In this document: one piece after another, positions 54,181 to 63,145 of the stretch | Numbering within the stretch: position 1 is the first letter of the stretch | Layout: every line of letters begins with the position of its first letter | Source: Slackia heliotrinireducens DSM 20476 | GTDB lineage: Bacteria > Actinomycetota > Coriobacteriia > Coriobacteriales > Eggerthellaceae | Length of the DNA stretch: 64,000 bases | Assembly (NCBI RefSeq): GCF_000023885.1 | Contig: NC_013165.1 | Coordinates: forward strand, 1,984,001-2,048,000 | Reading direction: 5' to 3' | Notes under the pieces: generated by a model | What the model was told of the DNA's origin: nothing | The model's input: the letters and a program-made list of their open reading frames with translations, nothing else | Database searches by the model: none | Translations under genes and position numbers: made by a program

Positions 54181-54498
54181 TTACGCCTGATTACGGTGCT
54201 CCGCCGTCCTAAGGACCACGGCTTCACCGACAACGCATGCCAGCGCGAAACCCCAAGAGGCCAAAGAGCTTGCCAAGGTGATTTCAGCTTTCTCCGTCGG
54301 AGCATCGCTGGAAGCGCTCTGGGCAGCGTTCGCGTCCGCTTCGGTTTCAACAGCGGTCTCGGCTGCAGTCTGGGTTGCGTTGTCTGCAGCAAATGCATGT
54401 GCTGACGGCATCATCAGCGAGAACATGACGATGGCTGCAATCACGGCCATCACAACGCGGCCGAACACTTCGGCCGCACGCACAGAATTCGAATTCAT
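54181..54498 (-). CDS. Small exported membrane protein, unknown
   Basis: A 105-residue protein with a signal peptide or N-terminal helix (VVMAVIAAIVMFSLMMPSAHA, residues about 14-34), a Thr/Glu/Ala/Ser-rich linker (residues 38-72), and a C-terminal helix (LASSLASWGFALACVVGEAVVL, residues about 76-98). The ATG at 54498 follows CAGGAGGTTCGT. No family recognised. It sits alone on its own transcription unit. Confidence 0.72.
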   Translation of the reverse strand: MNSNSVRAAEVFGRVVMAVIAAIVMFSLMMPSAHAFAADNATQTAAETAVETEADANAAQSASSDAPTEKAEITLASSLASWGFALACVVGEAVVLRTAEHRNQA

Positions 54499-54720
54499 AC
54501 GAACCTCCTGTTGCCTGGATATGTTTCCCGTAGCGGATCGGGCGAATACCAGGCTCGGTCCGTTGCGCATGCTGCATATTTTAATCCTAAATATACTGAA
54601 CGCGATTGTAAAATTGCTACAATTATTAAGTTTTTTAATATAACGGTGCCATTTCTGGCAAATTCGCGCCGCCGGCATCCACGAAATGCCGTTCCGCCGT
54701 GCCGCAAAGCCCCGCAGACG

Positions 54721-54747
54721 CAAGAAAGCCGCCCGGACGGACGGCTT
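54721..54747 (-). terminator. Terminator of the TRIC channel gene
   Basis: AAGCCGCCC and GGACGGCTT (54726-54747) form a nine-pair stem with one G-T pair and a four-base loop; on the minus strand TTTCTTG follows the stem. Confidence 0.7.
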
Positions 54748-54752
54748 GAGGA

Positions 54753-55409
54753 TTACAGTAGCTCCGTTTTGGCAGATTCGCCATGGGACTGCCAGTTGAA
54801 ATGCTCGCTGAGCACTGTCAGCAGGAAACCCGAGCCTACGCAGAGCACCGAGGATACGTTGTTCGGAACGCCGAGAGACATGGGGACCACATAGAAGACG
54901 GCGCCAACCAAGCTCGAAATGCCGTAGAACTTGCCCGGCAGGAAGATGCGAGGGATCTCGCCCGTGCAGATGTCGCGGCAGGCACCGCCGCCCACCGCCG
55001 TCACGCTGCCCAGGATGATGGATATGACGGCACCCGAGCCCGCGTACCAGCATTTGCTGGCGCCGGCCAGAACGTACCAGGCCATGCAGAACGCATCAAG
55101 GTAGAACAGCTTGTCGTAGAAATAGGACAGGTGTTTGCGCCCTTTTGAAAGCGCCATGCTGATGATGATGCCCATAAGCACCACCATGGGATGCTGGGTG
55201 AAGAACATGCCCTGGTCCTGCAGCAGCACGTCGCGAACCACGCCGCCGCCGAAGCCGGTGACCATGCCCAGCGACGCCGCTCCGAACGTGTCCATCTTGC
55301 GGTCGATGGCATAGATCGTTCCCGCCACCACACCAATGAACACACCCAGATAGTCGATGATGGTCGTTACCGGAACTTCGCTCAGGAGTTCCAAAATCGT
55401 TGCAAACAT
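54753..55409 (-). CDS. TRIC-type cation channel family protein (UPF0126)
   Basis: A 218-residue membrane protein made of two copies of the UPF0126/TRIC module: GVFIGVVAGTIYAIDRKMDTFGAASLGMVTGFGGGVVRDVLL near residues 20-62 and GAVISIILGSVTAVGGGACRDICTGEIP near 125-152. The GGGxxRD motif is present in both. About seven helices; probably a potassium or other cation channel. The ATG at 55409 is preferred; an in-frame start at 55529 would add 40 unrelated residues. Confidence 0.9.
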   Translation of the reverse strand: MFATILELLSEVPVTTIIDYLGVFIGVVAGTIYAIDRKMDTFGAASLGMVTGFGGGVVRDVLLQDQGMFFTQHPMVVLMGIIISMALSKGRKHLSYFYDKLFYLDAFCMAWYVLAGASKCWYAGSGAVISIILGSVTAVGGGACRDICTGEIPRIFLPGKFYGISSLVGAVFYVVPMSLGVPNNVSSVLCVGSGFLLTVLSEHFNWQSHGESAKTELL

Positions 55410-55693
55410 CAGGTCCCTGCCCTTAATCGTATCGCGATTCACATACATTTCGCCGTTGGCGAGTTCCACAGGATAGGTTTCGACGCCCCGTTGGAAAAGG
55501 TGCGTCACCGAAAGGCACGAGGTCAACACAATGCGGTCCGATTAAGGGACGGAATTGTCGCTCCTCGTCCCATTTCACCTGGTCTTCCATCTCATTTTCA
55601 TCACATTTCGATGGCGGACGGACTCGTGCGTAGTAATTATGTGAACACTTCCCTCGACGTGTTGGCACAACCAGAATCGAGGTCGATACTGAC

Positions 55694-57223
55694 ATGCGTT
55701 TTGCGACGGCGCGATTCAAGACAGGAGATGAGTTCTGCGCTGCCCCCAGCCGCAGAAACGCGACTGCCCGACAACGCCCACGACGCGAATTGAAGAACAC
55801 CTCCAGAAACATCGACATGATGAACGGGCCCATTGCGGGAAAGCTCGTGCGGTTCGCCATGCCCATCGCCGTTGCCAGCATCCTGCAGCAGCTCTTCAAC
55901 TCCACAGACTCCGCGGTGGCGGGACGCTTCGTCGGCGCCGACGCATTGGCGGCCATCGGGGGCTCCATGCCCGTGGTGATGCTGCTCATCAGTCTGTTCA
56001 CCGGTTTGGCCATCGGAACGAACGTGGTCGTGGCCATGCATATCGGCAACGGCAGGCGCGACCTGATTTCAGACGCCGTGCATACGTCTATCTTTGTGGC
56101 CCTGGTCAGCGGCGCGCTGCTGCTGACGCTCGGCATCGCGCTCGTCGGGCCCATCCTCACGCTCATCGGCATGCCGGCGGACGCCTTCGACCTGGCCGTG
56201 GTCTACCTCGTCATCTACTTCCTGGGCATGCCGTTCGCGATGCTGTACAACTTCGGGTCGGCCGTGCTGCGCAGCAAGGGCGACACCATGCGCCCCCTGT
56301 ACGCCCTCATCGTGGGCGCCATGCTCAACACTGTGCTCAACATCGCGTTCGTGACCGTCCTGCCCTTAGGCGTTGCGGGCATCGGCATCGCCACGGACAT
56401 AGCCAACGCGGCAAGCGCGGGCATCGTGCTTTGGTTCCTCATGCATGAAGAAGGCCCCTACCGTCTGAACTGGCGAAAGATCCGCCCGAAGAAATCCGAG
56501 CTTATGATCATCCTGAAAATCGGTGCCCCGGCGGGCCTGCAGGGCATGGTGTTCGCATTCTCCAACGTCATCATCCAGTCGGCCATCAACAGTTTCGGCG
56601 CCGCATCCACCGCTGGCGTGGCCGCCGCTTTGAACTTCGAGTTCTACACGTATTTCTTCATCAACGCCTTCACCCAGGCGGCCGTCACCTTCGTCGGCCA
56701 GAACTACGCCGCCCGTCAGCTCGACCGCTGCGACAGGACCTTCGTCCTGTGCATGGCCTTCGCTATGGGAAGCGTGGTGGTGCTCAACACGGTGTGGCTC
56801 ACGCTGGGGTCGACGGCCCTGGGCATCTTCACCACCAGCGAGCAGGCAATCCGCTACGGGCTTGCGCGGCTTTGGACCGGCACGGCGTTTCAGATCATCG
56901 CCACGGCATACGAACTGGCCGCAAGCACCATGCGCGGCATGGGCTGGTCCATGACGCCCACGATCATCACCGTGATAGGGTCCTGCGTCCTGCGCATCAT
57001 CTGGGTGTTCACCGTGTTCCAATTCAGTCCCACGTTCACCACGCTCATCGCGGTCTACCCCGTGAGCTGGACCGTCACCAGCGTAGCCATGCTCGCGGCG
57101 TTCTATTTCGTGCGCAAACGGGCCTACGGAGCCGTGGATGCGAGCTACCTGAAACGCAGCAGCGAGCATGTGGGCATACGTCGAAAAGTCGTGCAGGTCC
57201 TGCATGCGCCCGGCCTTTCTTAA
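55694..57223 (+). CDS. MATE-family efflux transporter
   Basis: A multidrug/toxin extrusion protein of about 12 helices. The family N-terminus NGPIAGKLVRFAMPIAVASILQQLFNSTDSAVAGRF begins near residue 43 of the 509-residue frame, and the repeat of this motif (ILKIGAPAGLQGMVFAFSNVIIQSAINSFG) starts near 272. The correct start is uncertain: the ATG at 55694 adds about 40 basic residues not expected in the family, and ATGs at 55817 and 55820 or a TTG near 55790 are alternatives. The substrate is unknown. Confidence 0.88.
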   Translation: MRFATARFKTGDEFCAAPSRRNATARQRPRRELKNTSRNIDMMNGPIAGKLVRFAMPIAVASILQQLFNSTDSAVAGRFVGADALAAIGGSMPVVMLLISLFTGLAIGTNVVVAMHIGNGRRDLISDAVHTSIFVALVSGALLLTLGIALVGPILTLIGMPADAFDLAVVYLVIYFLGMPFAMLYNFGSAVLRSKGDTMRPLYALIVGAMLNTVLNIAFVTVLPLGVAGIGIATDIANAASAGIVLWFLMHEEGPYRLNWRKIRPKKSELMIILKIGAPAGLQGMVFAFSNVIIQSAINSFGAASTAGVAAALNFEFYTYFFINAFTQAAVTFVGQNYAARQLDRCDRTFVLCMAFAMGSVVVLNTVWLTLGSTALGIFTTSEQAIRYGLARLWTGTAFQIIATAYELAASTMRGMGWSMTPTIITVIGSCVLRIIWVFTVFQFSPTFTTLIAVYPVSWTVTSVAMLAAFYFVRKRAYGAVDASYLKRSSEHVGIRRKVVQVLHAPGLS

Positions 57224-57318
57224 GGCCGAATTCACGTGAGGCGCCTATTCTGAAACCATGTCGTCGAAGGGAATCGGGAAGCCTTTCGCGGTCGTCGGCG
57301 AACGCTCCTGTTTCGGGC

Positions 57319-58188
57319 CTATCGGACAAGCGATTCTTTCAACGCGTCCACGAACAGCTGGGCCGCCGGCGCGAACACCTGGTATTTCTTCCAAATCACA
57401 CGGCCTGTGACCTGCTGCGCAGGCTCCAACGGTCGAAAACACAGCGAACTTTCTGGACCGGTGTTCACCAATCCGCCGAATGCCAACGCAATGCCGATGC
57501 CGTCCTCCACCATAAGCGAGGCGTTATAGATTAGGTTGTACGTGCCCGCAATGCGTAGCGAACGCAGCGCCTCGCTCCCCTCGGCTGCCGGCATGAACGC
57601 GCGTGACACGAGCACGGGCCGGCCGGCCAGGTCGTCATAGGTTACCGAATCTTTGGCTGCAAGGGCATCGTCTTTGCGCATCAGGATGCCGAAGGCGTCC
57701 GCATCGGGAACCGCCACCGACTGGTACAAGGCCTGGTCGAAGTCGCTGAACACGAGTGCGACGTCCAGAAGGCCGTTCGCTATCTGATCCATCAGGTCCT
57801 GCGTGTCGCCGCTCACGGTATGGAAGCGAATGTCGGGGTGGTCGGCCTGCACGCGGGCCACCACCTGCGAGATAACATGGAACGCCTGCGACTCCCCCGC
57901 ACCGATGTAGACGTCGCCCGAAACCGAGCTGCCCGCCTCGGCCACCTCGCGTTCGGCCTGGCGGACGAGCCGCACGATCTCCTCCGCGCGCCTGCGCAGG
58001 ATCATGCCCTCTTCGGTCAGAGTGATGCGCCGGTTGCCGCGCTCGAACAGCGTGGCCCCCAGGCCTTCTTCCAAATCGCGCATCTGGCGCGAAAGGGACG
58101 GCTGGGCGATATGCAATGCGGCGGCGGCCCCTGAAATGGTGCCTTCCCGCACCACAGCCAGATACCGTTCCAAGTCCTCGACGTCCAT
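57319..58188 (-). CDS. LysR-type transcriptional regulator
   Basis: A 289-residue regulator. The helix-turn-helix is MDVEDLERYLAVVREGTISGAAAALHIAQPSLSRQMRDLEEGLGATLFER (residues 1-50); the effector domain begins near 90 (VYIGAGESQAFHVISQVV). The ATG follows AAGGAGAGCGT. It is divergent from the alpha/beta hydrolase, the usual layout for a LysR regulator and its target, with two dyads in the 119-bp gap. Confidence 0.94.
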   Translation of the reverse strand: MDVEDLERYLAVVREGTISGAAAALHIAQPSLSRQMRDLEEGLGATLFERGNRRITLTEEGMILRRRAEEIVRLVRQAEREVAEAGSSVSGDVYIGAGESQAFHVISQVVARVQADHPDIRFHTVSGDTQDLMDQIANGLLDVALVFSDFDQALYQSVAVPDADAFGILMRKDDALAAKDSVTYDDLAGRPVLVSRAFMPAAEGSEALRSLRIAGTYNLIYNASLMVEDGIGIALAFGGLVNTGPESSLCFRPLEPAQQVTGRVIWKKYQVFAPAAQLFVDALKESLVR

Positions 58189-58201
58189 ACGCTCTCCTTA
58201 C

Positions 58202-58235
58202 TATACAGAATATGTATACCAGTATATCCGATATA
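58202..58235. promoter_or_regulatory. Two dyads in the LysR/hydrolase divergent promoter
   Basis: TATACA-GAATA-TGTATA (58202-58218) and TATAT-CCG-ATATA (58223-58235) lie side by side between the divergent genes. The first fits the T-N11-A pattern of LysR boxes. Confidence 0.6.
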
Positions 58236-58307
58236 GGTATTTGTTTATAGATGCAATCCGTGCCAAGATGTCCTCAAGAAAGAAAACAGACTGGATTGGA
58301 TACATCT

Positions 58308-59264
58308 ATGGCATACGGATACATCGCAAACCTGCCCGAAGGCGTCGTACGTGAGCACGTGCGCTTCAACAACCGTTACGGCATCGCTATCGCCGGCGAC
58401 CTGTACCGACCGGCCGAAATCGCCGACGGAGACAAACTTCCCGCCATAATCGTAGGCGCACCCTACGGCGGCGTGAAGGAGCAAGGCCCTTGCGTCTACG
58501 CCGGCGAACTTGCCCGCCGCGGATTCGTGGCGCTCACCTTCGACCAAGTGTTCATGGGCGAATCCGGCGGCGAGCCCCGCAACGTGTCCAGTCCGGAGCT
58601 CTTCGCGGAAAGCTTCAGCGCCTGCGTCGACTACCTGGGCGTGAAGGTTCCCTACGTGAACCGTGAGAGGATCGGGGTCATCGGCATCTGCGGATCCGGC
58701 GGCTTCGCATTGTCCGCAGCCCAGGTCGACACCCGCATCAAAGCCGTGGCAACCACATCGATGTACGACATTTCCGACGTCCGCGGCATGTTCGGCGACA
58801 ACCTGGAGGCTCTGCAGGCCGAAAAGGACCGGCTGGCCGCCCAACGCTGGGTCGACTTCGAAGCCGGCCGTCCCGAATACCTGCCCAGCTTCCCTGAGAC
58901 GCCCTACAAAGACGTCGATGCCCTTCCCGAAACAGACCCGCTGACCAACGAATGGATGCGCTTCTATGCGGTGCCTCGCGGACACCATCCCAACGCACTT
59001 GGCGGGTTCACCACCACATCGAATGCAGCCATGGCCAACTTCCGCCTGCTCGACTTCATCGACGAGATATCCCCTCGCCCCATCCTGTTCATCATGGGCG
59101 ACCGAGCCCATTCGAAGTTCTTCAGCGAAAAGGCCTTCGCAGCCGCATCCGAACCGAAGGAGCTGTACGTGGTCGAAGATGCCGAACACATCGATCTGTA
59201 CGACCGCACGGACCGCATCCCCTTCGACAAGCTGGAATCGTTTTTCGCCAACGCCTTGAGATAA
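58308..59264 (+). CDS. Alpha/beta hydrolase (dienelactone hydrolase-like)
   Basis: A 318-residue hydrolase. The N-terminal part LPAIIVGAPYGGVKEQGPCVYAGELARRGFVALTFDQ (residues about 43-80) gives the oxyanion region. GICGSGGFALSAA near residue 120 is the nucleophile elbow, with Ser in G-S-G-G (a Cys also stands in GICGSGG). Asp of FIMGDRAHSK and His of VEDAEHIDLYD complete a triad. No signal peptide. It is divergent from a LysR regulator and leads the cyclophilin-like cluster. Substrate unknown. Confidence 0.88.
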   Translation: MAYGYIANLPEGVVREHVRFNNRYGIAIAGDLYRPAEIADGDKLPAIIVGAPYGGVKEQGPCVYAGELARRGFVALTFDQVFMGESGGEPRNVSSPELFAESFSACVDYLGVKVPYVNRERIGVIGICGSGGFALSAAQVDTRIKAVATTSMYDISDVRGMFGDNLEALQAEKDRLAAQRWVDFEAGRPEYLPSFPETPYKDVDALPETDPLTNEWMRFYAVPRGHHPNALGGFTTTSNAAMANFRLLDFIDEISPRPILFIMGDRAHSKFFSEKAFAAASEPKELYVVEDAEHIDLYDRTDRIPFDKLESFFANALR

Positions 59265-59269
59265 CGGCC

Positions 59270-59494
59270 ATGCACGCGCGATGTGACATCGTCCAAGGGC
59301 TGCGGGACGCCTGCTGCACCGAAGAGTGCATCGAGGCGTTCATGCGGGCTTACGACGAAGGCCGCCCGAAGGACGGCCTGAAGGCGATCGAGGGATTCCG
59401 CCGCAAAACACTTGAAGAGCTGCATGAGCAGCAACGGCGCATCGATTGTCTGGATTATCTGACCTACGAGATGAACAGGCTTGCCGCCCGATGA
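59270..59494 (+). CDS. Small conserved hypothetical protein, 74 residues
   Basis: Starts with an ATG five bases after the hydrolase stop, without a strong ribosome binding site, so probably coupled. It reads DIVQGLRDACCTEECIEAFMRAY, then GLKAIEGFRRKTLEELHEQQRRIDCLDYLTYEMNRL. Small proteins ending in this HxxQxxIDCLDYLxYxL pattern commonly accompany flavodoxin, aldo-keto reductase and MerR genes in gut anaerobes. Function unknown; predicted helical. Confidence 0.75.
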   Translation: MHARCDIVQGLRDACCTEECIEAFMRAYDEGRPKDGLKAIEGFRRKTLEELHEQQRRIDCLDYLTYEMNRLAAR

Positions 59495-59520
59495 CGGCAA
59501 TGCCCACGAAAGGAACGTAC

Positions 59521-59883
59521 ATGACCACCATCAAACTCGTTTTCGGGAATACCGAAGTGTTCGCCCAGCCCAACGATTCGCAAACCGCCAAAGCCTTCGC
59601 AGAGAAGCTGCCGGTCACCATCCCCGTGGGAGGCACGGGCATCGACTTCTGCGGTCGGATGCCCTTCGCCCTGCCTTACGATGAGGCCGACGTGCATTCC
59701 GGATGGGTCAATGGCGATGTGAACTACAACCCCCACGGCGGCTGGTTCGCCGTGCTGTACGGAGACGAGGAGCATTCCGGCCGCTATGGCGACCAGGTTG
59801 TAATGGGGCGTATCGAAGGTTCCGAGCTTGCGAAGGTCCAATCGCTGGACGGCGACTTCGACCTGCGCATCGAGCTGGCTTAA
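59521..59883 (+). CDS. Cyclophilin-like fold protein (cytoplasmic)
   Basis: A 120-residue protein of the cyclophilin-like family (IKLVFGNTEVFAQPNDSQTAKAFAEKLPVTI, later GWVNGDVNYNPHGGWFAVLYGDEEHSGRYGDQVVMGRIEG). These have the beta-barrel of cyclophilin but usually lack the prolyl isomerase active-site residues. The ATG follows ACGAAAGGAACGTAC. It is followed by an FMN reductase and by a lipoprotein containing the same fold. Confidence 0.85.
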   Translation: MTTIKLVFGNTEVFAQPNDSQTAKAFAEKLPVTIPVGGTGIDFCGRMPFALPYDEADVHSGWVNGDVNYNPHGGWFAVLYGDEEHSGRYGDQVVMGRIEGSELAKVQSLDGDFDLRIELA

Positions 59884-59907
59884 GGTTTGAATAAAGGGGG
59901 ATTCGGT

Positions 59908-60426
59908 ATGAAGATCATGGTGCTGAACGGCTCGGCCCGCAGAAACGGAAACACCGCCGCAATGGTATCCGCGTTCAAGCGCGGTGCCGAAACCGCAGGA
60001 CATGAGGTTATCGTGTTCGACGTGGCCAACATGACCATCGCAGGATGCCGCGGCTGCGAGTACTGCCACACAAAGGGCAACGGCTCCTGCATCCAGAAAG
60101 ACGATATGCAGGCGATCTACGACGAATGGAACGAAATGGACATGCTGGTGCTGGCAAGCCCCATCTATTACGGGTCGCACACCGGCCAGCTTTCCTGCGC
60201 CATCCACCGCACGTACGCCCTGGACATCCCCAAGCGATGCCGCAAATCGGCCATGATCCTGAGCTCCGGCGCCCCCGATGTATACGACGCGTCGCGGTCC
60301 ATCTACAACGGGTTCATCCACGGGTACTTCCGCACCCAGGACATGGGCGTGTTCACGGCGGTAGGGGCCGAGGCGAAATCCCCCGCGATGCAGGAAAAAC
60401 TGGAAGCGTTCGGAAGGTCGCTGTAA
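59908..60426 (+). CDS. Flavodoxin-fold NAD(P)H-dependent oxidoreductase
   Basis: A 172-residue FMN-binding reductase. The FMN phosphate loop is LNGSARRNGNTAAMV near residues 5-19; CRGCEYCHTKGNGSCIQKDDM near 45-65 is the Cys-rich segment of the iron-sulfur flavoprotein/NADPH-dependent FMN reductase group; SPIYYGSHTGQL lies near 84. The ATG at 59908 follows AAAGGGGGATTCGGT; the in-frame TTG upstream is not needed. Substrate unknown. Confidence 0.88.
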   Translation: MKIMVLNGSARRNGNTAAMVSAFKRGAETAGHEVIVFDVANMTIAGCRGCEYCHTKGNGSCIQKDDMQAIYDEWNEMDMLVLASPIYYGSHTGQLSCAIHRTYALDIPKRCRKSAMILSSGAPDVYDASRSIYNGFIHGYFRTQDMGVFTAVGAEAKSPAMQEKLEAFGRSL

Positions 60427-60428
60427 AT

Positions 60429-61016
60429 ATGAAACGAGCGAAATTCGCAGCGGCGTTCCTGGTGGCGGCGGCCATCGCCCTCCCCTCGTGCGAGGCAGCA
60501 CAGCCTCAGGATGCCGCAGACCCGTCCGGCACGGAATCCGCTGCAGCCGTCGGGGCGCCCTCCGACCAGGCGGAAAACGACGCCGAAACCACCGAGGCCG
60601 CCGCGCCCCAAGAGTCGGAGGCCGAAACCACCGAAACGCAACCCGCACAACCCCAGGAGGAGCCCATGCTGGCCATTACCGCAAACGGAACCACGTTTCT
60701 TGCCGCATTCGAAGACAACTCTTCGGCCCGCGCCCTTGCCGATCGGCTGCAGGACGGCCCTTTGACGCTGGAACTGCACGATTACGGCGATTTCGAGAAG
60801 GTTGGGCCGCTGGGCTTCGATCTGCCCGCCAACGACGAGCAGATCACCACCGCCCCGGGCGACGTGATCTTATACCAGGGCAACCAGATCACCATCTACT
60901 ACGACACCAACACCTGGAACTTCACCCGTCTTGCCCATATCGACGGCGTGTCACGCGACGACTTGCTCGACGTGTTCGGAGGCGACGATGTGACCGTGGA
61001 GCTGTCGCTTCAGTAG
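60429..61016 (+). CDS. Lipoprotein with C-terminal cyclophilin-like domain
   Basis: A 195-residue lipoprotein. Residues 1-17 are a signal peptide with lipobox LPSC. A disordered Glu/Ala/Pro/Thr-rich linker extends to about residue 78. The rest (LAITANGTTFLAAFEDNSSARALADRLQDGPLTLELHDYGDFEKVGPLG...QGNQITIYYD) is a cyclophilin-like domain related to the cytoplasmic protein two genes upstream. It begins two bases after the FMN reductase stop. Confidence 0.88.
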   Translation: MKRAKFAAAFLVAAAIALPSCEAAQPQDAADPSGTESAAAVGAPSDQAENDAETTEAAAPQESEAETTETQPAQPQEEPMLAITANGTTFLAAFEDNSSARALADRLQDGPLTLELHDYGDFEKVGPLGFDLPANDEQITTAPGDVILYQGNQITIYYDTNTWNFTRLAHIDGVSRDDLLDVFGGDDVTVELSLQ

Positions 61017-61041
61017 GGCATTCCCTGGCGCAGCGCGCGTA

Positions 61042-61287
61042 CTAACGCCCTTTGCGGGACGGGCGCTTCGGCATCAGCGCTGCGCCGACGAGAAGCAGGA
61101 TTGCACCCACTCCGAAGACCGCCAGGTCAATCGGCAAAGCAATGCTGTAAACCTCTAACATGCCGCGGGTCAGGCAGCCGAACGCGATGGCTGCGACGCC
61201 GGCAATCCAGATCCTGCGGGCAGCGGTCGCCGCTCGGCAGACCTGCCGAACCGACCCGGCAATATGTTGTGACTGCGATGCGTACAT
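61042..61287 (-). CDS. Small membrane protein, unknown
   Basis: An 81-residue protein with two predicted helices (WIAGVAAIAFGCLTRGML, residues about 25-43, and IDLAVFGVGAILLLVGAALM, residues about 51-70) and a basic C-terminus. The ATG at 61287 follows GGAGAACGAGAGACC. A longer in-frame version from 61389 is less likely. No family recognised; it is divergent from the aldo-keto reductase operon. Confidence 0.6.
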   Translation of the reverse strand: MYASQSQHIAGSVRQVCRAATAARRIWIAGVAAIAFGCLTRGMLEVYSIALPIDLAVFGVGAILLLVGAALMPKRPSRKGR

Positions 61288-61550
61288 GGTCTCTCGTTCT
61301 CCGTTCCTCAAGCGAACCAAAGGTTGTGAAATCATTGGCGATGCCTGATCCGACCCGGTGCCAGCACTGGCCGACCAGGCGATTGCCAAAAGATGCTCTT
61401 GCGAATCGAACGTTGTGTTCGATTGGGCACATCATGCCACCCGACCCTGAAAACAGGCTGAATGGCAAAGCATCGATTCCTGAATCGAAAACCGCAGTGT
61501 CCCTTCTGCACCCATATTCAAGAAAACTCGAAAATATTGTAGATTATCTC

Positions 61551-61581
61551 TTGACTTAAACTATGGTTTAAGTCGCAGAAT
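61551..61581 (+). promoter_or_regulatory. MerR-type promoter of the aldo-keto reductase operon
   Basis: TTGACT (-35, 61551-61556) and CAGAAT (-10, 61576-61581) are 19 bases apart, too far for normal use. The spacer holds a perfect dyad GACTTAAAC-TATG-GTTTAAGTC (61553-61574). An over-long spacer with a central dyad is the mark of promoters activated by MerR-family proteins through DNA distortion. A merR gene is third in this operon. Confidence 0.85.
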
Positions 61582-61633
61582 CATCTACAACGACGTCGCA
61601 GCGAACACAATCATACGTAAAAGGATATTGAAC

Positions 61634-62575
61634 ATGACAGACATCAAACTCCCCAAGATTGCACTCGGCGCATGGGCCTGGGGCAACGACGGCACCTTCG
61701 GCAGCGGCATCGACGCGGCCGAGCTGAAGCCCATCTTCGACGCCGGCATGGCGGCCGGTCTGAACCTGTGGGACACCGCATACGCCTACGGCATGGGCAC
61801 ATCCGAAAAGGTGCTCGGCGGCTTCCTGAAAGGCCTGCCGCGCGACAGCTACCTGGTCTCCGACAAGCTGACCCCGCAGTGCATGGACGCTTCCGCCGCC
61901 GACCCCGTGAAGGCGATGCTCGACATGCAACTTGATCTTATGGGTCTGGACCGCTTCGACATCTATTGGGTGCACAACACCGCGCAGGCGCCCAACTGGA
62001 TCCGTGCGCTGGCCGAATTCTTCGAGGGCCGCGACGACGCCCCCATGATCGGCGTGTCCAACCACAACCTGGCCGAAATCAAGGAGGCCGACGCCATCCT
62101 GCGCGAGCACGGCCTGAAGCTGGGCGCGGTGCAGAACCACCTGAGCCCGATCAACCGCAGTTCCATCGACTCGGGCATTCTGGACTGGTGCAGGGAAAAC
62201 GACGTCGTGTTCTTCTCTTATATGGTGCTTGAACAGGGCGCGCTGTCCGGTAAGTACGACACCAAGAACCCCATGCCCGAAGGCTCCGCACGCGCAGCCA
62301 CGTACAACCCCGTGTTGGACAAGCTGGAGGTTCTCAACGCCAAGCTGGCCGAGGTGGCCGAAGCGCACGGCGTCGGAATCGCACAGGTGCCGGTTGCCTG
62401 GGCCATCGCCAAGGGCACGCTTCCTATCGTGGGCGTGACCAAGGAACGCCACGTGGCCGACGCCGCGGCGGCAGCGGCCGTCGAACTGACCGACACCGAG
62501 GTGCGCGAGCTGGAAGAGCTGGCGGATTCGCTGGGCATCAACGCCATCCGCTTCTGGGAAAAGGTCATGGACTAA
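61634..62575 (+). CDS. Aldo/keto reductase
   Basis: A 313-residue NADPH-dependent aldo-keto reductase with the (beta/alpha)8 barrel. The catalytic Tyr lies in LWDTAYAYGMGTSE near residue 50, the Asp and Lys in SDKLTPQ near 79, and the YWVHN segment near 116; NADPH-binding residues lie in the C-terminal VGVTKERHVADAAAA. The ATG follows AAAAGGATATTGAAC. First of an operon with a quinone reductase-like gene and merR; probably a response to reactive carbonyls or quinones. Confidence 0.93.
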   Translation: MTDIKLPKIALGAWAWGNDGTFGSGIDAAELKPIFDAGMAAGLNLWDTAYAYGMGTSEKVLGGFLKGLPRDSYLVSDKLTPQCMDASAADPVKAMLDMQLDLMGLDRFDIYWVHNTAQAPNWIRALAEFFEGRDDAPMIGVSNHNLAEIKEADAILREHGLKLGAVQNHLSPINRSSIDSGILDWCRENDVVFFSYMVLEQGALSGKYDTKNPMPEGSARAATYNPVLDKLEVLNAKLAEVAEAHGVGIAQVPVAWAIAKGTLPIVGVTKERHVADAAAAAAVELTDTEVRELEELADSLGINAIRFWEKVMD

Positions 62576-62590
62576 GAAAGGCGGCACATC

Positions 62591-63142
62591 ATGAAGAACG
62601 TACTCATCGTTTCCGGCCATCCCAATTTGGAAGGCGACTCCGTTGCCAACAAGGCAATGGTGGAAGCATTCGCAGGGCTTGAGGGCTACACCGTCGATCG
62701 CCTCGACCTGCTTTACCCGGACTACAAGATCGACGTTGCCGCCGAACAGGCGAAGCTCGTTGACGCCGACGTCATCGTGCTGCAGTATCCGGTGTTCTGG
62801 TACGGCATGCCGGCGCTTCTGCAGAAGTGGATGGAGGACGTGTTCGCACACGGCTTCTCCCACGGCAGCCAGGGCAAGGCGCTCGTCGGCAAGAAGCTCG
62901 TGCTGTCCATGACCATCGGCGCACCCGAAGAGGCATATGGCGAAGGTGCTGCGGTGCATGTTGAGGACCTGCTGGTACCGGCGAAGGGAGCTTGCGCGCT
63001 TACAGGGATGGAATTCTCAGGCTGCGAGTACACCTTCGGCGTCTCCTACGCGAGCCGTGTGGACGATGCCGCCCGCAAGGCGATTGCGGATGCAGGCCGC
63101 AACCAGGCAGCACGCGTGGCCAAGCTGATCGAGGAACTCTAG
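62591..63142 (+). CDS. NAD(P)H-dependent quinone oxidoreductase, flavodoxin-like fold
   Basis: A 183-residue protein of the KefF/YwrO/MdaB group (VLIVSGHPNLEGDSVANKAMVEAF at the N-terminus, VLQYPVFWYGMPALLQKWMEDVF near residues 66-86). It carries out two-electron quinone reduction with FMN or FAD. It lies 15 bases after the aldo-keto reductase and four bases before merR. Confidence 0.92.
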   Translation: MKNVLIVSGHPNLEGDSVANKAMVEAFAGLEGYTVDRLDLLYPDYKIDVAAEQAKLVDADVIVLQYPVFWYGMPALLQKWMEDVFAHGFSHGSQGKALVGKKLVLSMTIGAPEEAYGEGAAVHVEDLLVPAKGACALTGMEFSGCEYTFGVSYASRVDDAARKAIADAGRNQAARVAKLIEEL

Positions 63143-63145
63143 ACG

